A stretch of 28,016 nucleotides of DNA from Pseudomonadota bacterium (GCA_023433515.1 JAEZCN010000135.1:1-28016), one strand, 5' to 3'; shown: positions 6,162 through 15,710, counted from the stretch's first letter. Numbers and translations are program-made. The notes: generated from the letters alone by a model not told the origin.

Positions 6162-9100
6162 CCACCTCCACCGCCATGACTCGAAGTGCTGGGGCGCTTC
6201 GACAAGTCAAGCAGCCGATCACCGAGGCCACGAGGGAACTGATGCTTGCCGAGATCCTTGAATGGCCCGATCCCGCTCAGCACGTCAGACACACAAGCGG
6301 CGCAGGTAAATGGACTGCACGCATCATGTTGGCTAATTCTGTCGATAATCTGCTGGTCTTCTTCAGGCGTGAGCGGGAAATGAAGAACGTCGATCCTTGG
6401 ACCATCTTCGCTCTGGCTATTCACGTAGTCGCTGAGATTCGCGCCATCGCCTTGAATTGCGTCGCCACCGCCCTTCAAATCGTTTCGGTAGCCGCCGCCT
6501 GGATCATAGACAATTCCGCCATCAACATTCATGTACAGGCCTGCGTGGCCTAGCGCACCGTTTCTATTGATGATCGTCCAGACGTCTAGTCCGAATGGAT
6601 CATAGAGACTCGTCGGCCTGCCGAGTGCGTACGAATAGGTGTTGATCCCACCCCAGAGCCCCACTGGATCAGATTCAACATACCGCCCAGTGGACGGATC
6701 GAGGTCCCTGAAGTAGTTGTAATGGAGCCCCGTCTCCGCATCCCAATACTGCCCTGGGAAGCGCAGATTGAACGTGAAAAGCTGTGAATCGCCATCCGGG
6801 TCCTCGTTCGCAGCAGTCACGCCATACGGATCGCTGTCCCAGCGCCACACGATTTCATTGTCCAGCGGACGGGCGATCCGTCGCGGACTGTTCAAATGAT
6901 CGACGTGAATGTAAAACACCTCAATACCATTCGAGCCGGACGGGCGTAGAGTCGCAATCGGCGTATCCTCGAACCACACGATCTCCTCGACGAGCGCTCC
7001 GGCACCATCGTACTGCCCCAGCAGGCGCCCACCCTCATCGTAGAAGAAGAACCGCGTGGTGCTTCCGATCACCTTGCGCACGCGCTGCCCCAGGGCATTG
7101 TATGTGTAGTTAGCCGTCACGCCGCCGCGGGTGGCGGATGACATCCGGTTCGCGAAGGTGTACGTGAACGTCGAGGTTCCATCTCCGACGGTATTTCCCG
7201 CCGGATCGTATGAATACGCGCGTTCAAGAAGCCCCGTTGTGCTGTCGATTCGATTGCTGTTCTCCGACGGGGTGAGCGTCGTCGATCCCGAAGCCAGCGA
7301 ATAGGAACTCACAGAGTCATCGAACCGGCTCGCGATGCTGCCATCGGCGTAATACGTGTAGGTGGACAAGCCCGCGCTGTCGATGAGATCCACTCGGCCA
7401 TCGAGGTCGAAGTTGCGCACCGTGAGCGTTCCGTTGCCCCAGGTCCATCCGCGGATGGGACCGAAAGCATCATGAACGACTTCGCTGATCAGCGTACTGC
7501 CGTTGACCGCGATCCCGGAAACTCTGCCGTTGGAATCGAACGAATAGCCGATCGATTGGCCCGAGGGCGTCAGCATCGACGACAAGTGCCCATTGGAGTA
7601 CGCGTAAGCCACCGACTTCGCCATTCCTCCGACGGTCTGCGTCTTGTTCGTCACGCGGCCCAGCGCATCATAGCTCCAGCTCAACGAATGGTTGGCATCG
7701 CTGGCACCCGTGAGGCGGCCCTTGCCGTGGACTCCCGCGTCATAGGTGAAGGAGATACTCAGATCCGTGGCACCACCGACGCTGTAAGAGCTCGCCTGAA
7801 CGCGGTTCAGTGCGTCGTAGGCATTCGTTGTGATCGCACCGCGGGCATTTGTGCTCGTGTGCGCATTGCCGCTGGCATCGTACGTGATGCTGCTCACGCC
7901 GGTATCAGGGCTGGTGAGTTGCTTCAGGTCTCCAAGTCCATCGTATTGATACGAAGTGACCAGGCCACGTGGATCGATGACTTGCGTCAGCGCGTCGAGC
8001 GCGTTGTACCCGAACGAAACAATGCCGCCCGCAGGATCCACGATCTGCTTCAGACGGTCGACCTCGTCGTACGACTGGGTCGTCACTCGCCCCAGCGGCC
8101 CGATCGACGAGATTTGATTGCCGTTCGGGTCATATCCAAGAACCGTCGCCTCGATGTCGGTTCCCGCGGCACTCAGGATCTGCCACAGGTGGCCCATCGT
8201 GTTGTACAGCCTGCGCTGCACGCTCACCAGCGTTCCATAAGGATCGTAAGCGTTCGTGGACAGACGGTTGCCTGCGCCATCCAGCACGTATTCCAGTTTG
8301 TTGCCCGCGTTGTCTTCGACGCGGATCAGACGGTGAGCATCATCGTACGTATTCAGCAGGTACGAGCCATCGGGCTGGGTCACTTTCTTGATCTGGCCCG
8401 TCGGCCAGTACTCGATAACGGTCGACTCGGCGGCGGCGGTGCCATAGGCCACCGTGCTTCGAATGAGACGCTGCCGGGCATCGTAGACGAGCTCGGTTTG
8501 AACACCATTGGCGTCCGTGATCAGCGTGGGCTGGCCATGCGCGTTGTAAGCCGCATAGGTCGTCACATGTCCGGCGGCGTTCGTGATCGTGTGGAGTTGG
8601 CCGCATTCCGCGCCGTGTGAGCATTGATGGTAGGTGTACACGGTCACGTCATTGACGTCCGTGCGCGGACCGTCCGCGCTCAGAATCCTGCCGAGCTCAT
8701 CGTAAGCGTAGCTCCAAGTGCGCGAGGCATTCTCAGCGGGATCGTGGACTGTCCTGGAAATTGCATTTCCCGAAGAGTCGTATGCAACGGTAACAACTTG
8801 TAGAGGCGACCCTGTCGAGACCGCGCCGACATAGGTGCGCGTCACCGTTGGGAGGCGAAATGATGGATGCCACTCCGTCGTGATCGTGCGCGTCGCGGCG
8901 GTGGCCGCGCCCGAGCTCAGAAGCCCTTCTGTCCGGGAGATCTCGAGGTTCCGCGCCAGATCGTGAACGTAGTTAGTCCTACGTCCGTTGAGATCTGTCT
9001 TGTGCGCATAATTTCCGTTGGCGTCGAAACTGGAGGAGCTGATATTCCAGCATGTCGGACAGTATCCGCCTGTCTGTTTGATCCTGTTCACTCCCATGAC

Positions 9101-10666
9101 ATTTTGACTGGTGAACGTGCGAGCCATGCCCAACGGATCGGTCACTATCGACATGCTTGTCTCGTCTTTCGGATCTCCGATCTGGAACGAGTACCGATTG
9201 ACACCGCCAGCGTGCTCTTCGCGTTCCACGAGGCCGTTGTTGCTGTAGACGTACGTGGAGTAGCGCGCACCATTCTCGTCCGTGATGCCCGTCAACAGCC
9301 ATCCATTCGAGCTGTCTTCGTAGTGGTAAGTCCGGGCGGTCGAGTCGGCGTTCGTGACGCCGGTCAATCGACCCAGGGTGTCGTGGGTGTAGGAAACCTG
9401 CCCGCCCCCGGGAAGTGACACCGAGGACAACACTCCGTCGGTGTAGTTGAGTGTGATCGTGCGGCCAAATGAATTGCCGATCGTCGCGAGCTGGCCATCC
9501 GCGCCATACGTCAGCGTAGTGGTCAGACCCATGCGTGTCACGATCGACGTGGGCCGCCCTGCGGCGTCGTAGTACTCGATATCCGAACTGGGTTGAACGA
9601 TGCGCCAGCCGCTTCCAGAGGGTTCCAAGCGCCGTGCCGCGCCATCCTTGTTGAAGATCTCCTCTCCGGTGGGATCGAATGCCACGAGGTAACCGCTGTC
9701 CGTCGTCAATACGGCAGCGAGATCCGAGTTGCCGGAGATGAAGAGCAGCCGGCGCGAATAGGAATGACGCCAGTAATCTTCCGGCACGCTCACGAATCCG
9801 GAACCTGTAGTTAGGGGCCGATATCGTCCCTGGCTGTTGTAGAAGCGCGTGAACTGGAGCCCGTCGGCAGCGCGGTAGTCAGTTTGAGTTTCCAATTTCG
9901 CCCCAATCGAACAATCAACAGGATTGCCATGTGGATTGCACTGAGCCATTGGAGCGAAACATTGCAGTTCGCCATTGGGTTTTGTCCGCGACGCATACTC
10001 GTTCGGGCAAACGAAGCGCCGGCTTTTCGAATATTTGATGCCCTCCGCGCTGTTGCACGGCGATATGGGGCTCCATATTTGCTTGCGCCTGTCGATCAAC
10101 AACTGTCCGCTCTGATAAACCGGGCCGCCGCTCCAGCAGGTGTTGTCGTTGTTTTCACTCAAGCCCCAGCCAGTATCCTCACCCAGGACACGGGGACAGC
10201 TACTACTTCCCGACGCGAATTGCTCACCTGCTGCGAGCGCAGCGCCTTCATTGGTAGCAACCCCAATCCCGGGATACTCGGGAGGAAGGTTGCGGCATTC
10301 CTGATTGCCACCGCCAACCAACGTCCAGGTGCCTCCTTGGACTTCGCACCAGTGGCGGGATCTTGCGAGGCTCGCGGCCGCCATGTCGCACATACGGTAG
10401 GAGAACATATCGCCGTCTACTTGGGCGTCGTTGACGCCGATCGGCGGACGAAATTCCGGCTCCTGGCACAAGGCGGTACCGCCATTGCCGAGGCAGTCCT
10501 CCCTCTTGCAAGAACCATAGATCGGATACCCAGGCCCACCCTCCCATCTGCACTCACCATCGCTTGCATATACCGCTTGTGTCATGCCAAGCCCAGTCAT
10601 CGAGACTACTAGTAGATAGGCAGTAAAAGACAGATTTATGGCGACCAGTCGTGTCAGGATATTCAT
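6155..10666 (-). CDS. Secreted Rhs/YD-repeat protein with permuted papain-like C-terminal toxin tip
   Basis: A 1503-residue Rhs protein. Residues 1-31 form a Sec signal peptide (hydrophobic LSFTAYLLVVSMTGLGM, cleavage probably after VYA). A Cys-rich region follows to about 240, then a DUF6531-like opening (CNPHGNPVDCSIGAKLETQT), many YD repeats forming the shell, the DHLNSPRRIA motif near 1256, RFPGQYWDAETGLHYNYFRD near 1300, and the core boundary DPFGLD near 1360. The last 141 residues are the variable tip. There, GHAGLYM gives His1374 and FTCAACVSDVL gives Cys1455, the His-before-Cys order of permuted NlpC/P60 or LRAT-like enzymes, so an amidase, peptidase or acyltransferase toxin is likely. 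No PAAR or VgrG domain is present, so it is not an obvious T6SS cargo. ATG 10666 has an AAGAGG ribosome site; the frame upstream to 10765 overlaps the previous gene. Confidence 0.9.
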   Translation of the reverse strand: MNILTRLVAINLSFTAYLLVVSMTGLGMTQAVYASDGECRWEGGPGYPIYGSCKREDCLGNGGTALCQEPEFRPPIGVNDAQVDGDMFSYRMCDMAAASLARSRHWCEVQGGTWTLVGGGNQECRNLPPEYPGIGVATNEGAALAAGEQFASGSSSCPRVLGEDTGWGLSENNDNTCWSGGPVYQSGQLLIDRRKQIWSPISPCNSAEGIKYSKSRRFVCPNEYASRTKPNGELQCFAPMAQCNPHGNPVDCSIGAKLETQTDYRAADGLQFTRFYNSQGRYRPLTTGSGFVSVPEDYWRHSYSRRLLFISGNSDLAAVLTTDSGYLVAFDPTGEEIFNKDGAARRLEPSGSGWRIVQPSSDIEYYDAAGRPTSIVTRMGLTTTLTYGADGQLATIGNSFGRTITLNYTDGVLSSVSLPGGGQVSYTHDTLGRLTGVTNADSTARTYHYEDSSNGWLLTGITDENGARYSTYVYSNNGLVEREEHAGGVNRYSFQIGDPKDETSMSIVTDPLGMARTFTSQNVMGVNRIKQTGGYCPTCWNISSSSFDANGNYAHKTDLNGRRTNYVHDLARNLEISRTEGLLSSGAATAATRTITTEWHPSFRLPTVTRTYVGAVSTGSPLQVVTVAYDSSGNAISRTVHDPAENASRTWSYAYDELGRILSADGPRTDVNDVTVYTYHQCSHGAECGQLHTITNAAGHVTTYAAYNAHGQPTLITDANGVQTELVYDARQRLIRSTVAYGTAAAESTVIEYWPTGQIKKVTQPDGSYLLNTYDDAHRLIRVEDNAGNKLEYVLDGAGNRLSTNAYDPYGTLVSVQRRLYNTMGHLWQILSAAGTDIEATVLGYDPNGNQISSIGPLGRVTTQSYDEVDRLKQIVDPAGGIVSFGYNALDALTQVIDPRGLVTSYQYDGLGDLKQLTSPDTGVSSITYDASGNAHTSTNARGAITTNAYDALNRVQASSYSVGGATDLSISFTYDAGVHGKGRLTGASDANHSLSWSYDALGRVTNKTQTVGGMAKSVAYAYSNGHLSSMLTPSGQSIGYSFDSNGRVSGIAVNGSTLISEVVHDAFGPIRGWTWGNGTLTVRNFDLDGRVDLIDSAGLSTYTYYADGSIASRFDDSVSSYSLASGSTTLTPSENSNRIDSTTGLLERAYSYDPAGNTVGDGTSTFTYTFANRMSSATRGGVTANYTYNALGQRVRKVIGSTTRFFFYDEGGRLLGQYDGAGALVEEIVWFEDTPIATLRPSGSNGIEVFYIHVDHLNSPRRIARPLDNEIVWRWDSDPYGVTAANEDPDGDSQLFTFNLRFPGQYWDAETGLHYNYFRDLDPSTGRYVESDPVGLWGGINTYSYALGRPTSLYDPFGLDVWTIINRNGALGHAGLYMNVDGGIVYDPGGGYRNDLKGGGDAIQGDGANLSDYVNSQSEDGPRIDVLHFPLTPEEDQQIIDRISQHDACSPFTCAACVSDVLSGIGPFKDLGKHQFPRGLGDRLLDLSKRPSTSSHGGGGGW
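6695..6721 (-). repeat. Diverged junction repeat inside the intact rhs gene
   Basis: A 27-bp segment matching the 34-bp cassette repeat with 3 mismatches, at the same place in the Rhs core (YNYFRD). Similarity to cassette 3 extends over about 90 bp (4863-4950 against about 6633-6721). It is the expected crossover point for replacing the tip. Confidence 0.6.
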
Positions 10667-10694
10667 GTGCAAACGCCTCTTTTCTTCCATCGCA

Positions 10695-13600
10695 TTACGG
10701 CCGGCTGAGTTGCAGACTGCCGGTGGCGGCATACGGCGCGGTGAGCAAGATCGTGTAGGTTCCATCCACCAAGTTGTTGAGGTTTGCGCTCCACGCGCTC
10801 GTTGTCGTCCCCGAATCGACGGCTAGCGTTCCGTTCGGTCGGTACACTCGAATCCCCACCTGACTCCCCGTTGGAGTCATCGCAGGCGCTGCGAGGGAAA
10901 GCGGGAAACTCTGGCCGGCGGTCGCATCGAACGTGATGACTGCGTTCTGGCCTGGCGACGACAGACTGAATGGCAGTGGCACTCCCGCGGCCAAGTTTCC
11001 AGTCACGCTTTGCGAAATAGTCAGCGCGAAACTCGTAACCTGAGTCGCAACTGGGTGCACTTCGATTCGATACGTGCCGCTGGCGGGAACGTTCATCAGC
11101 GGCAATTGGCATCCGTGTTGCGCCGCGGAGCACCCAAACGAACCCAACGACGTATTGTTGGGCTTGTACACGACCACAGTGAAACCGGAAGGAGACCCTG
11201 GATTGAGCGTCACACCGGTCAGGCCGATACCCAAGTGAGTTCCCGCGGTCCCGGTAAAGGAAATATACGGCTTCTCGCCTGGCACCGATGTTGCGTAACT
11301 GACAGGGTTACCGTCGATTGCCTGAGCGACCGTGATCTGATCCGCCACAGTCAACTGCATACTGCCCGTCGCGGCGTAGTCGGGCTCGATTGAGACGGTA
11401 TACGTTCCGGCAACCAGGTTGGCGAGATGGATCGGACCTCCGGCGCTCCCATGTGCGTATGCCACCTGCGAACCGGATGGGTTCAAGATGCGAACCATCA
11501 CCTGGGTATTGACTGGATTCATCGACAGCCCGTCGGTGCGCACGATCATCCGTCCACCCGTCGTGGCGGGAAACGTGTAGTTAGCGAACTGACCAGGCGC
11601 CTGGAGAGTGACTGGTACCGGAGTCGCACCCGGTATCAGCGCTTGACCGACCGCGTGGGAGAGGGACCATGAGAACGATAAGGTTTGCTGCCCGCCTATT
11701 TCGAATTGCACACGATAGGTGCCACTGACCGGGATCGAACGCAGTGAGAGCTTGCATCCTGTTTGTGAAGTATTGCAGACCTCGCTCAACAGGTGCACAC
11801 CATCCGGGCGGTAAACACGGACTGTAAACGTCGTGGGCGATGCAGGGGTCAGTGCATAGCTGACGATTCCCAAACCGATGCTTTGTCCAGCCGTCCCATT
11901 GAAGGTGAAGTAGCCGTATTGACCAGGCACTGTGGTCGAATGGCTCGAGCTTGCTCCGTCGACATTCTTGTTGCCGACGAGACCCGAAGCGATGGTGACT
12001 TCCGCGGTGCCGACTGCCGCCTCGACGGGAACGACACTGACGGTGTACGTCCCTTCCACCACGTTGTTGAGGTTGACCGTAGACGGTGTAGACGTCAGGT
12101 TTACGAGCGCGACTTGGGTGCCGCTCGGATCATACACCCTCATGGCAATCGGACTGCCGGCCGGCGTGATCGAGAAATTTCCTAGACGTACGGTCGCGGC
12201 ATTACCGGCCGATGCCACGAACGAGTACTCAGCAAATCTGCCGGGGACATCGAAATTCACGGAAACGGGCGATGCGCTCAATGACACCGCCGTGGTGGCG
12301 ACCGCCGATGCGCGAATGCTGAAGGACATCGTCTGGCTTGAACCCCCTGAAATCTGGATTCGATATGTTCCGCCGACAGGCAGATTTCTCAGGGCCAGCG
12401 TGCAGCCCGGAACGAGTTTCGTACAGTTCAAGCTAGTTAGCTGACTGTTGTCCGGCCGATATACACGAACGGTTGCGATGTGCGGCGACGCGGTTGACAG
12501 GAAGAGATTTGTCAAACCGATGCCCACGTTTTGTCCCGCGGTACCGGAAAATGAGTAGTAAGCCACTTCGCCGGGACCCGCCGAAGCAAACAGCGACTCG
12601 GTACCATCGAGCGGCAATGGGGTGCCCTGCGACAGGATCATCTGAAGCGAGCCGGTGGCGGCTGATACAGGATCGACCGACACCGTGTAGTCGCCGGCTG
12701 CCAGGTTAGGCAAGGAAACGGTTGCCGAGGTCGGGCTCGTGGCAGCGTTCCCCACTTGCGTTCCCGATGCGTTGAATACACGTACGACGACGCTCGAACC
12801 CGCGGGATCGAGGTTCAGAGAACCAGCGGTAATGACAATCGTGCGCTGGCTTGGCTGGTTGAACGTGAGCACCGCGTTCTGGCCCGGCGAAGCCAGCAAG
12901 ACCGGAAATGGCGTGTCGAGACTCAGAGCGCCCGTCACGCTTTGGGACAGCGTCACGCCCGCATTCAGCTTTTCGGGAATGGATGGCGTCAGATTCAGAC
13001 GGTACGTTCCATTCTGCGGCAAGTTGCGCAACGGAAGCTGGCAGCGCCCGGACGAAGTCGTGCAAGTAGCAGACGTCAATTGCGCCCCATCCGGCCGCAG
13101 CACTTGCACCGCGATATTTCCGCTCGCTCCGGATTGATAGGAGAGGCCAGTGAGGCCGAGCGCGAGGTTCTGTCCCTGGCTACCGTTGAACGTGAAGTAT
13201 CCGGTCTGTCCCGACAGATCAGCGGAGAACGGAAGTGTCGCGCCATTGCTGGCGAGGGCAATGGGTTGAGCAGCGAAGAACCCGATCTGGAAATCAGCCA
13301 TCGCTGACTCTTCGGGAGCCACGCGCGCCGTGTACGCGCCGGCTGCCAGAGACGGGAAGTTCATCGTGAGGTTGCCGCTGGAACTCGTAAGGACGCTGAC
13401 CTGTTGCCCGTTATTGTCGCGCACCGTCACGCGCAGGTTCTTCCCACCGGGAGTCGACACGATATTCGAGAGATTGAGCGTGACCACTTGCCCCGTTGCG
13501 ACGGAGAACTCGAGCAGGGCATGCCGACCTTGCCGGTCGAGTTCCGTGTCGATCGGCGTTCCAGGGGTCAACGTCAGCCGAAAATCGATGTTGAGGCGGG

Positions 13601-14921
13601 CTTCGAAGGTCGTTGCGTTGACCGAGGCCTGATTGAGTCGCAGCCGGTGGACGCCCGTCGAAGGCGCCTGGAAGATGCAGTCGCTACCGCCATTCAACCA
13701 GCCGCAGTTCTTCAGCTCAGTTCCATCGGGATTGAGCACCGAGACTCCCTGCGCGTCGGTTGCCGGTGTGCCAACATAGTTGGTCATCACGAAGTTGTAC
13801 GACTCGCCCGCAACAGCGTTGAAGCTCAACAATGCGTTCTGTCCGGGGGCCAATGACATCGAGACCGGTGTGCCGTTCGTAAGTAGCTCGGCGAGTGCGT
13901 CCGAAACGACCCGGACGGTGGCGCTGCCGGCAATGGACGTCGGTCGCAATGCCAGCGTGTATGTTCCCGTCATCGCCAGAGGCGCCAGGTCAACTACGGA
14001 GCTGTTGGAGGTCAAGCTTGCCGATCCAACTTGGGTCCCGTCCGGCGCGTAGAGAACCCATGTACCAATCATGCTCACGTTGGAGAACACGATCGAGACT
14101 CGCTCGCCGGTGTTGCCATCGAAGAGCGCGAGCGCCACTTTGTCCGTCGAACTCGCGGTGTAGATCACACCCGGCCCAAGGGCCTGGATACGCGCCGCCG
14201 TGCCGACACGCGCCGCCGTATATGTGCCGGGCGGGACGATGAAGTCCGGACCGCTTTCCACGGAACCCGCCGGTGACGTGACCCGGATGCGACCTGAGGT
14301 AGCAAGCGCAGGGACCGTGACGCTCAATTGCGTCGTCGTCGCGGAATCGACGGTGGCGGATCTTCCGTTGAACTTGACTTCATTGTTGGCTGCCGTCTGG
14401 TCGAATCCCTCGCCATCGATGGCCACGCTCGTTCCGGCGGAGCCGATCTTCGGCGTGAAATCGGTGATTCGAACCGTGGTGACGGTGAAAACGCCGGATG
14501 CCGTCGCATTGTTTCCAGCCGTGCTCACCGTGACGGAACCTGTTACCGCTCCGGCCGGCACATTCACGACCAGCGTCGTGGGGCTGGCTGCCGTGACAGT
14601 CGCAGGCGCCCCTCCGATCGTCACCGCATTTTGCGCCGCAGCGGGATTGAACCCGGCTCCGCGGATCGTGACGTTGGTACCAACCGGCCCCGAAGCGGGC
14701 GCGAAACTGCTGATACTGAGAGGGAGCGTCGCGCCCGTACGCGTAATGCTCAGGAGATTTCCATTGGCGTCATAGGTGTAGGAAATCGTCGAACCATCGG
14801 CCTCGATCACGCCAGTGAGACGCCCGAGCTGGTCGTAGCTATATTGGGCGGCGTGTGCCGGATGCATAACGATGCCGGCCAGCATCAGCAGAACGGCAAG
14901 GACACGCTTCAATTGCGACAT
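10695..14921 (-). CDS. Secreted IPT/TIG protein with eleven alternating beta-sandwich repeats, Rhs partner
   Basis: A 1408-residue exported protein. Residues 1-24 are a signal peptide ending AHA. One YD-repeat pair follows (YSYDQLGRLTGV, YTYDANGNLLSI), then two IPT/TIG domains at about 68-149 and 150-231 (FAPASGPVGTNVTIRGAGF; FTPKIGSAGTSVAIDGEGF). Residues 238-1408 hold eleven repeats of about 106 residues resembling pre-peptidase C-terminal (PPC) beta-sandwiches, with PGQ-A-F starts and L-x-x-GTYT/YR ends. Two kinds alternate strictly: one ends GTYTVSV-like and lacks Cys; the other has a Cys pair, CX6C in four of five copies. The ATG at 14921 has a GGGAG ribosome site. The stop is 28 bp before rhs, so the two form an operon. 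A surface scaffold or adhesin aiding display of Rhs is my inference. Confidence 0.85.
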   Translation of the reverse strand: MSQLKRVLAVLLMLAGIVMHPAHAAQYSYDQLGRLTGVIEADGSTISYTYDANGNLLSITRTGATLPLSISSFAPASGPVGTNVTIRGAGFNPAAAQNAVTIGGAPATVTAASPTTLVVNVPAGAVTGSVTVSTAGNNATASGVFTVTTVRITDFTPKIGSAGTSVAIDGEGFDQTAANNEVKFNGRSATVDSATTTQLSVTVPALATSGRIRVTSPAGSVESGPDFIVPPGTYTAARVGTAARIQALGPGVIYTASSTDKVALALFDGNTGERVSIVFSNVSMIGTWVLYAPDGTQVGSASLTSNSSVVDLAPLAMTGTYTLALRPTSIAGSATVRVVSDALAELLTNGTPVSMSLAPGQNALLSFNAVAGESYNFVMTNYVGTPATDAQGVSVLNPDGTELKNCGWLNGGSDCIFQAPSTGVHRLRLNQASVNATTFEARLNIDFRLTLTPGTPIDTELDRQGRHALLEFSVATGQVVTLNLSNIVSTPGGKNLRVTVRDNNGQQVSVLTSSSGNLTMNFPSLAAGAYTARVAPEESAMADFQIGFFAAQPIALASNGATLPFSADLSGQTGYFTFNGSQGQNLALGLTGLSYQSGASGNIAVQVLRPDGAQLTSATCTTSSGRCQLPLRNLPQNGTYRLNLTPSIPEKLNAGVTLSQSVTGALSLDTPFPVLLASPGQNAVLTFNQPSQRTIVITAGSLNLDPAGSSVVVRVFNASGTQVGNAATSPTSATVSLPNLAAGDYTVSVDPVSAATGSLQMILSQGTPLPLDGTESLFASAGPGEVAYYSFSGTAGQNVGIGLTNLFLSTASPHIATVRVYRPDNSQLTSLNCTKLVPGCTLALRNLPVGGTYRIQISGGSSQTMSFSIRASAVATTAVSLSASPVSVNFDVPGRFAEYSFVASAGNAATVRLGNFSITPAGSPIAMRVYDPSGTQVALVNLTSTPSTVNLNNVVEGTYTVSVVPVEAAVGTAEVTIASGLVGNKNVDGASSSHSTTVPGQYGYFTFNGTAGQSIGLGIVSYALTPASPTTFTVRVYRPDGVHLLSEVCNTSQTGCKLSLRSIPVSGTYRVQFEIGGQQTLSFSWSLSHAVGQALIPGATPVPVTLQAPGQFANYTFPATTGGRMIVRTDGLSMNPVNTQVMVRILNPSGSQVAYAHGSAGGPIHLANLVAGTYTVSIEPDYAATGSMQLTVADQITVAQAIDGNPVSYATSVPGEKPYISFTGTAGTHLGIGLTGVTLNPGSPSGFTVVVYKPNNTSLGSFGCSAAQHGCQLPLMNVPASGTYRIEVHPVATQVTSFALTISQSVTGNLAAGVPLPFSLSSPGQNAVITFDATAGQSFPLSLAAPAMTPTGSQVGIRVYRPNGTLAVDSGTTTSAWSANLNNLVDGTYTILLTAPYAATGSLQLSRP

Positions 14922-14939
14922 CTGACTGCTCCCTCGAAC

Positions 14940-15587
14940 ATGAACTCGAAGCCATGCGCCATCGAGGTCGGTGAATTCATCCCTGCGGGAATCACTGAAG
15001 CTGCGCCCGCGCGGCCGAAGCGCGGTAAAGCGGAAAACGCGACCGCGATCGCACTCGTGGTCTGCGCGCACGCCATGTTCCTGACGTTGTTCGTCTTGTC
15101 GGATATCCGGCTTGGCAGTCGCGATGCGATTGCATCCGTGGAATCGCGTCTCGTGATGATCGAATCGCGGATGGGCAATTCGGCCGAAGCTCCTTCGCCA
15201 ACATTCGAGCCACTACGCAGCGCGATTCCGGAACTGGCACCGCCCGCGGAACTCGATCTATCGGATAGCGAGGCGGATGTTCCGGAAGTGGCGAAAAGCA
15301 ATGATTTCCGCCCTCCCGTAGCGTTGCCCACCTCGGAAAATCCGATCGCATACGCGCGACGCGCCGGAATGTCGCTCACGCGCTCCGCGCGCGTGATTCT
15401 CGTGGTGAGTGTTACCGCAGATGGGAAGGCCCGCGAAATCGAAGTGGCCACGAGCTCAGGAGACTCGGCGCTCGATGCCGCCGCCGTCGAATACGCGCGC
15501 GCGCTCTTCTGGATCCCTGCAATTGTGCAGGGCCGCACGTCGACCATGCGCATTCGCCTCCCTGTCGTCTTCGCCGCAGATGCTTAG
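14940..15587 (+). CDS. TonB C-terminal-domain protein (TonB-like energy transducer)
   Basis: A 215-residue protein with a short cytoplasmic N-terminus, one membrane helix at about residues 34-54 (ATAIALVVCAHAMFLTLFVL), a periplasmic linker, and a C-terminal TonB fold: VILVVSVTADGKAREIEVAT, SSGDSALDAAAVEYARALFW and a closing strand MRIRLPVVF. TonB proteins pass proton-motive energy from ExbB/ExbD to outer-membrane receptors. The long Pro-rich linker of classical TonB is absent and no exbBD is in the window. ATG 14940 has no clear ribosome site and lies only 18 bp from the divergent start of the TIG protein, so promoters of the two genes must overlap coding DNA. It may serve the receptor gene at 16221-18632 or the secreted Rhs pair; neither is shown. 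Confidence 0.75.
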   Translation: MNSKPCAIEVGEFIPAGITEAAPARPKRGKAENATAIALVVCAHAMFLTLFVLSDIRLGSRDAIASVESRLVMIESRMGNSAEAPSPTFEPLRSAIPELAPPAELDLSDSEADVPEVAKSNDFRPPVALPTSENPIAYARRAGMSLTRSARVILVVSVTADGKAREIEVATSSGDSALDAAAVEYARALFWIPAIVQGRTSTMRIRLPVVFAADA

Positions 15588-15710
15588 CCTGCCACCCTGT
15601 GTCGCCGCTGGGTGCGAGCACGGGAGTTCCACGGGCTATCTGTCACCATGGGCGAATTCCTCACACCATTCAGCTTCTCGGCAACTTGGGCCCGGGTTTC
15701 TACTAGGGAG

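Noticed and set aside
7472..8620. 382-residue + strand frame inside rhs
   Set aside because: Antisense of the YD-repeat region; the regular repeats keep several frames open by chance.
10667..10765. Longer N-terminus for the Rhs protein
   Set aside because: It would overlap the upstream stop region and hide the signal peptide; ATG 10666 has a good ribosome site and begins the signal sequence.
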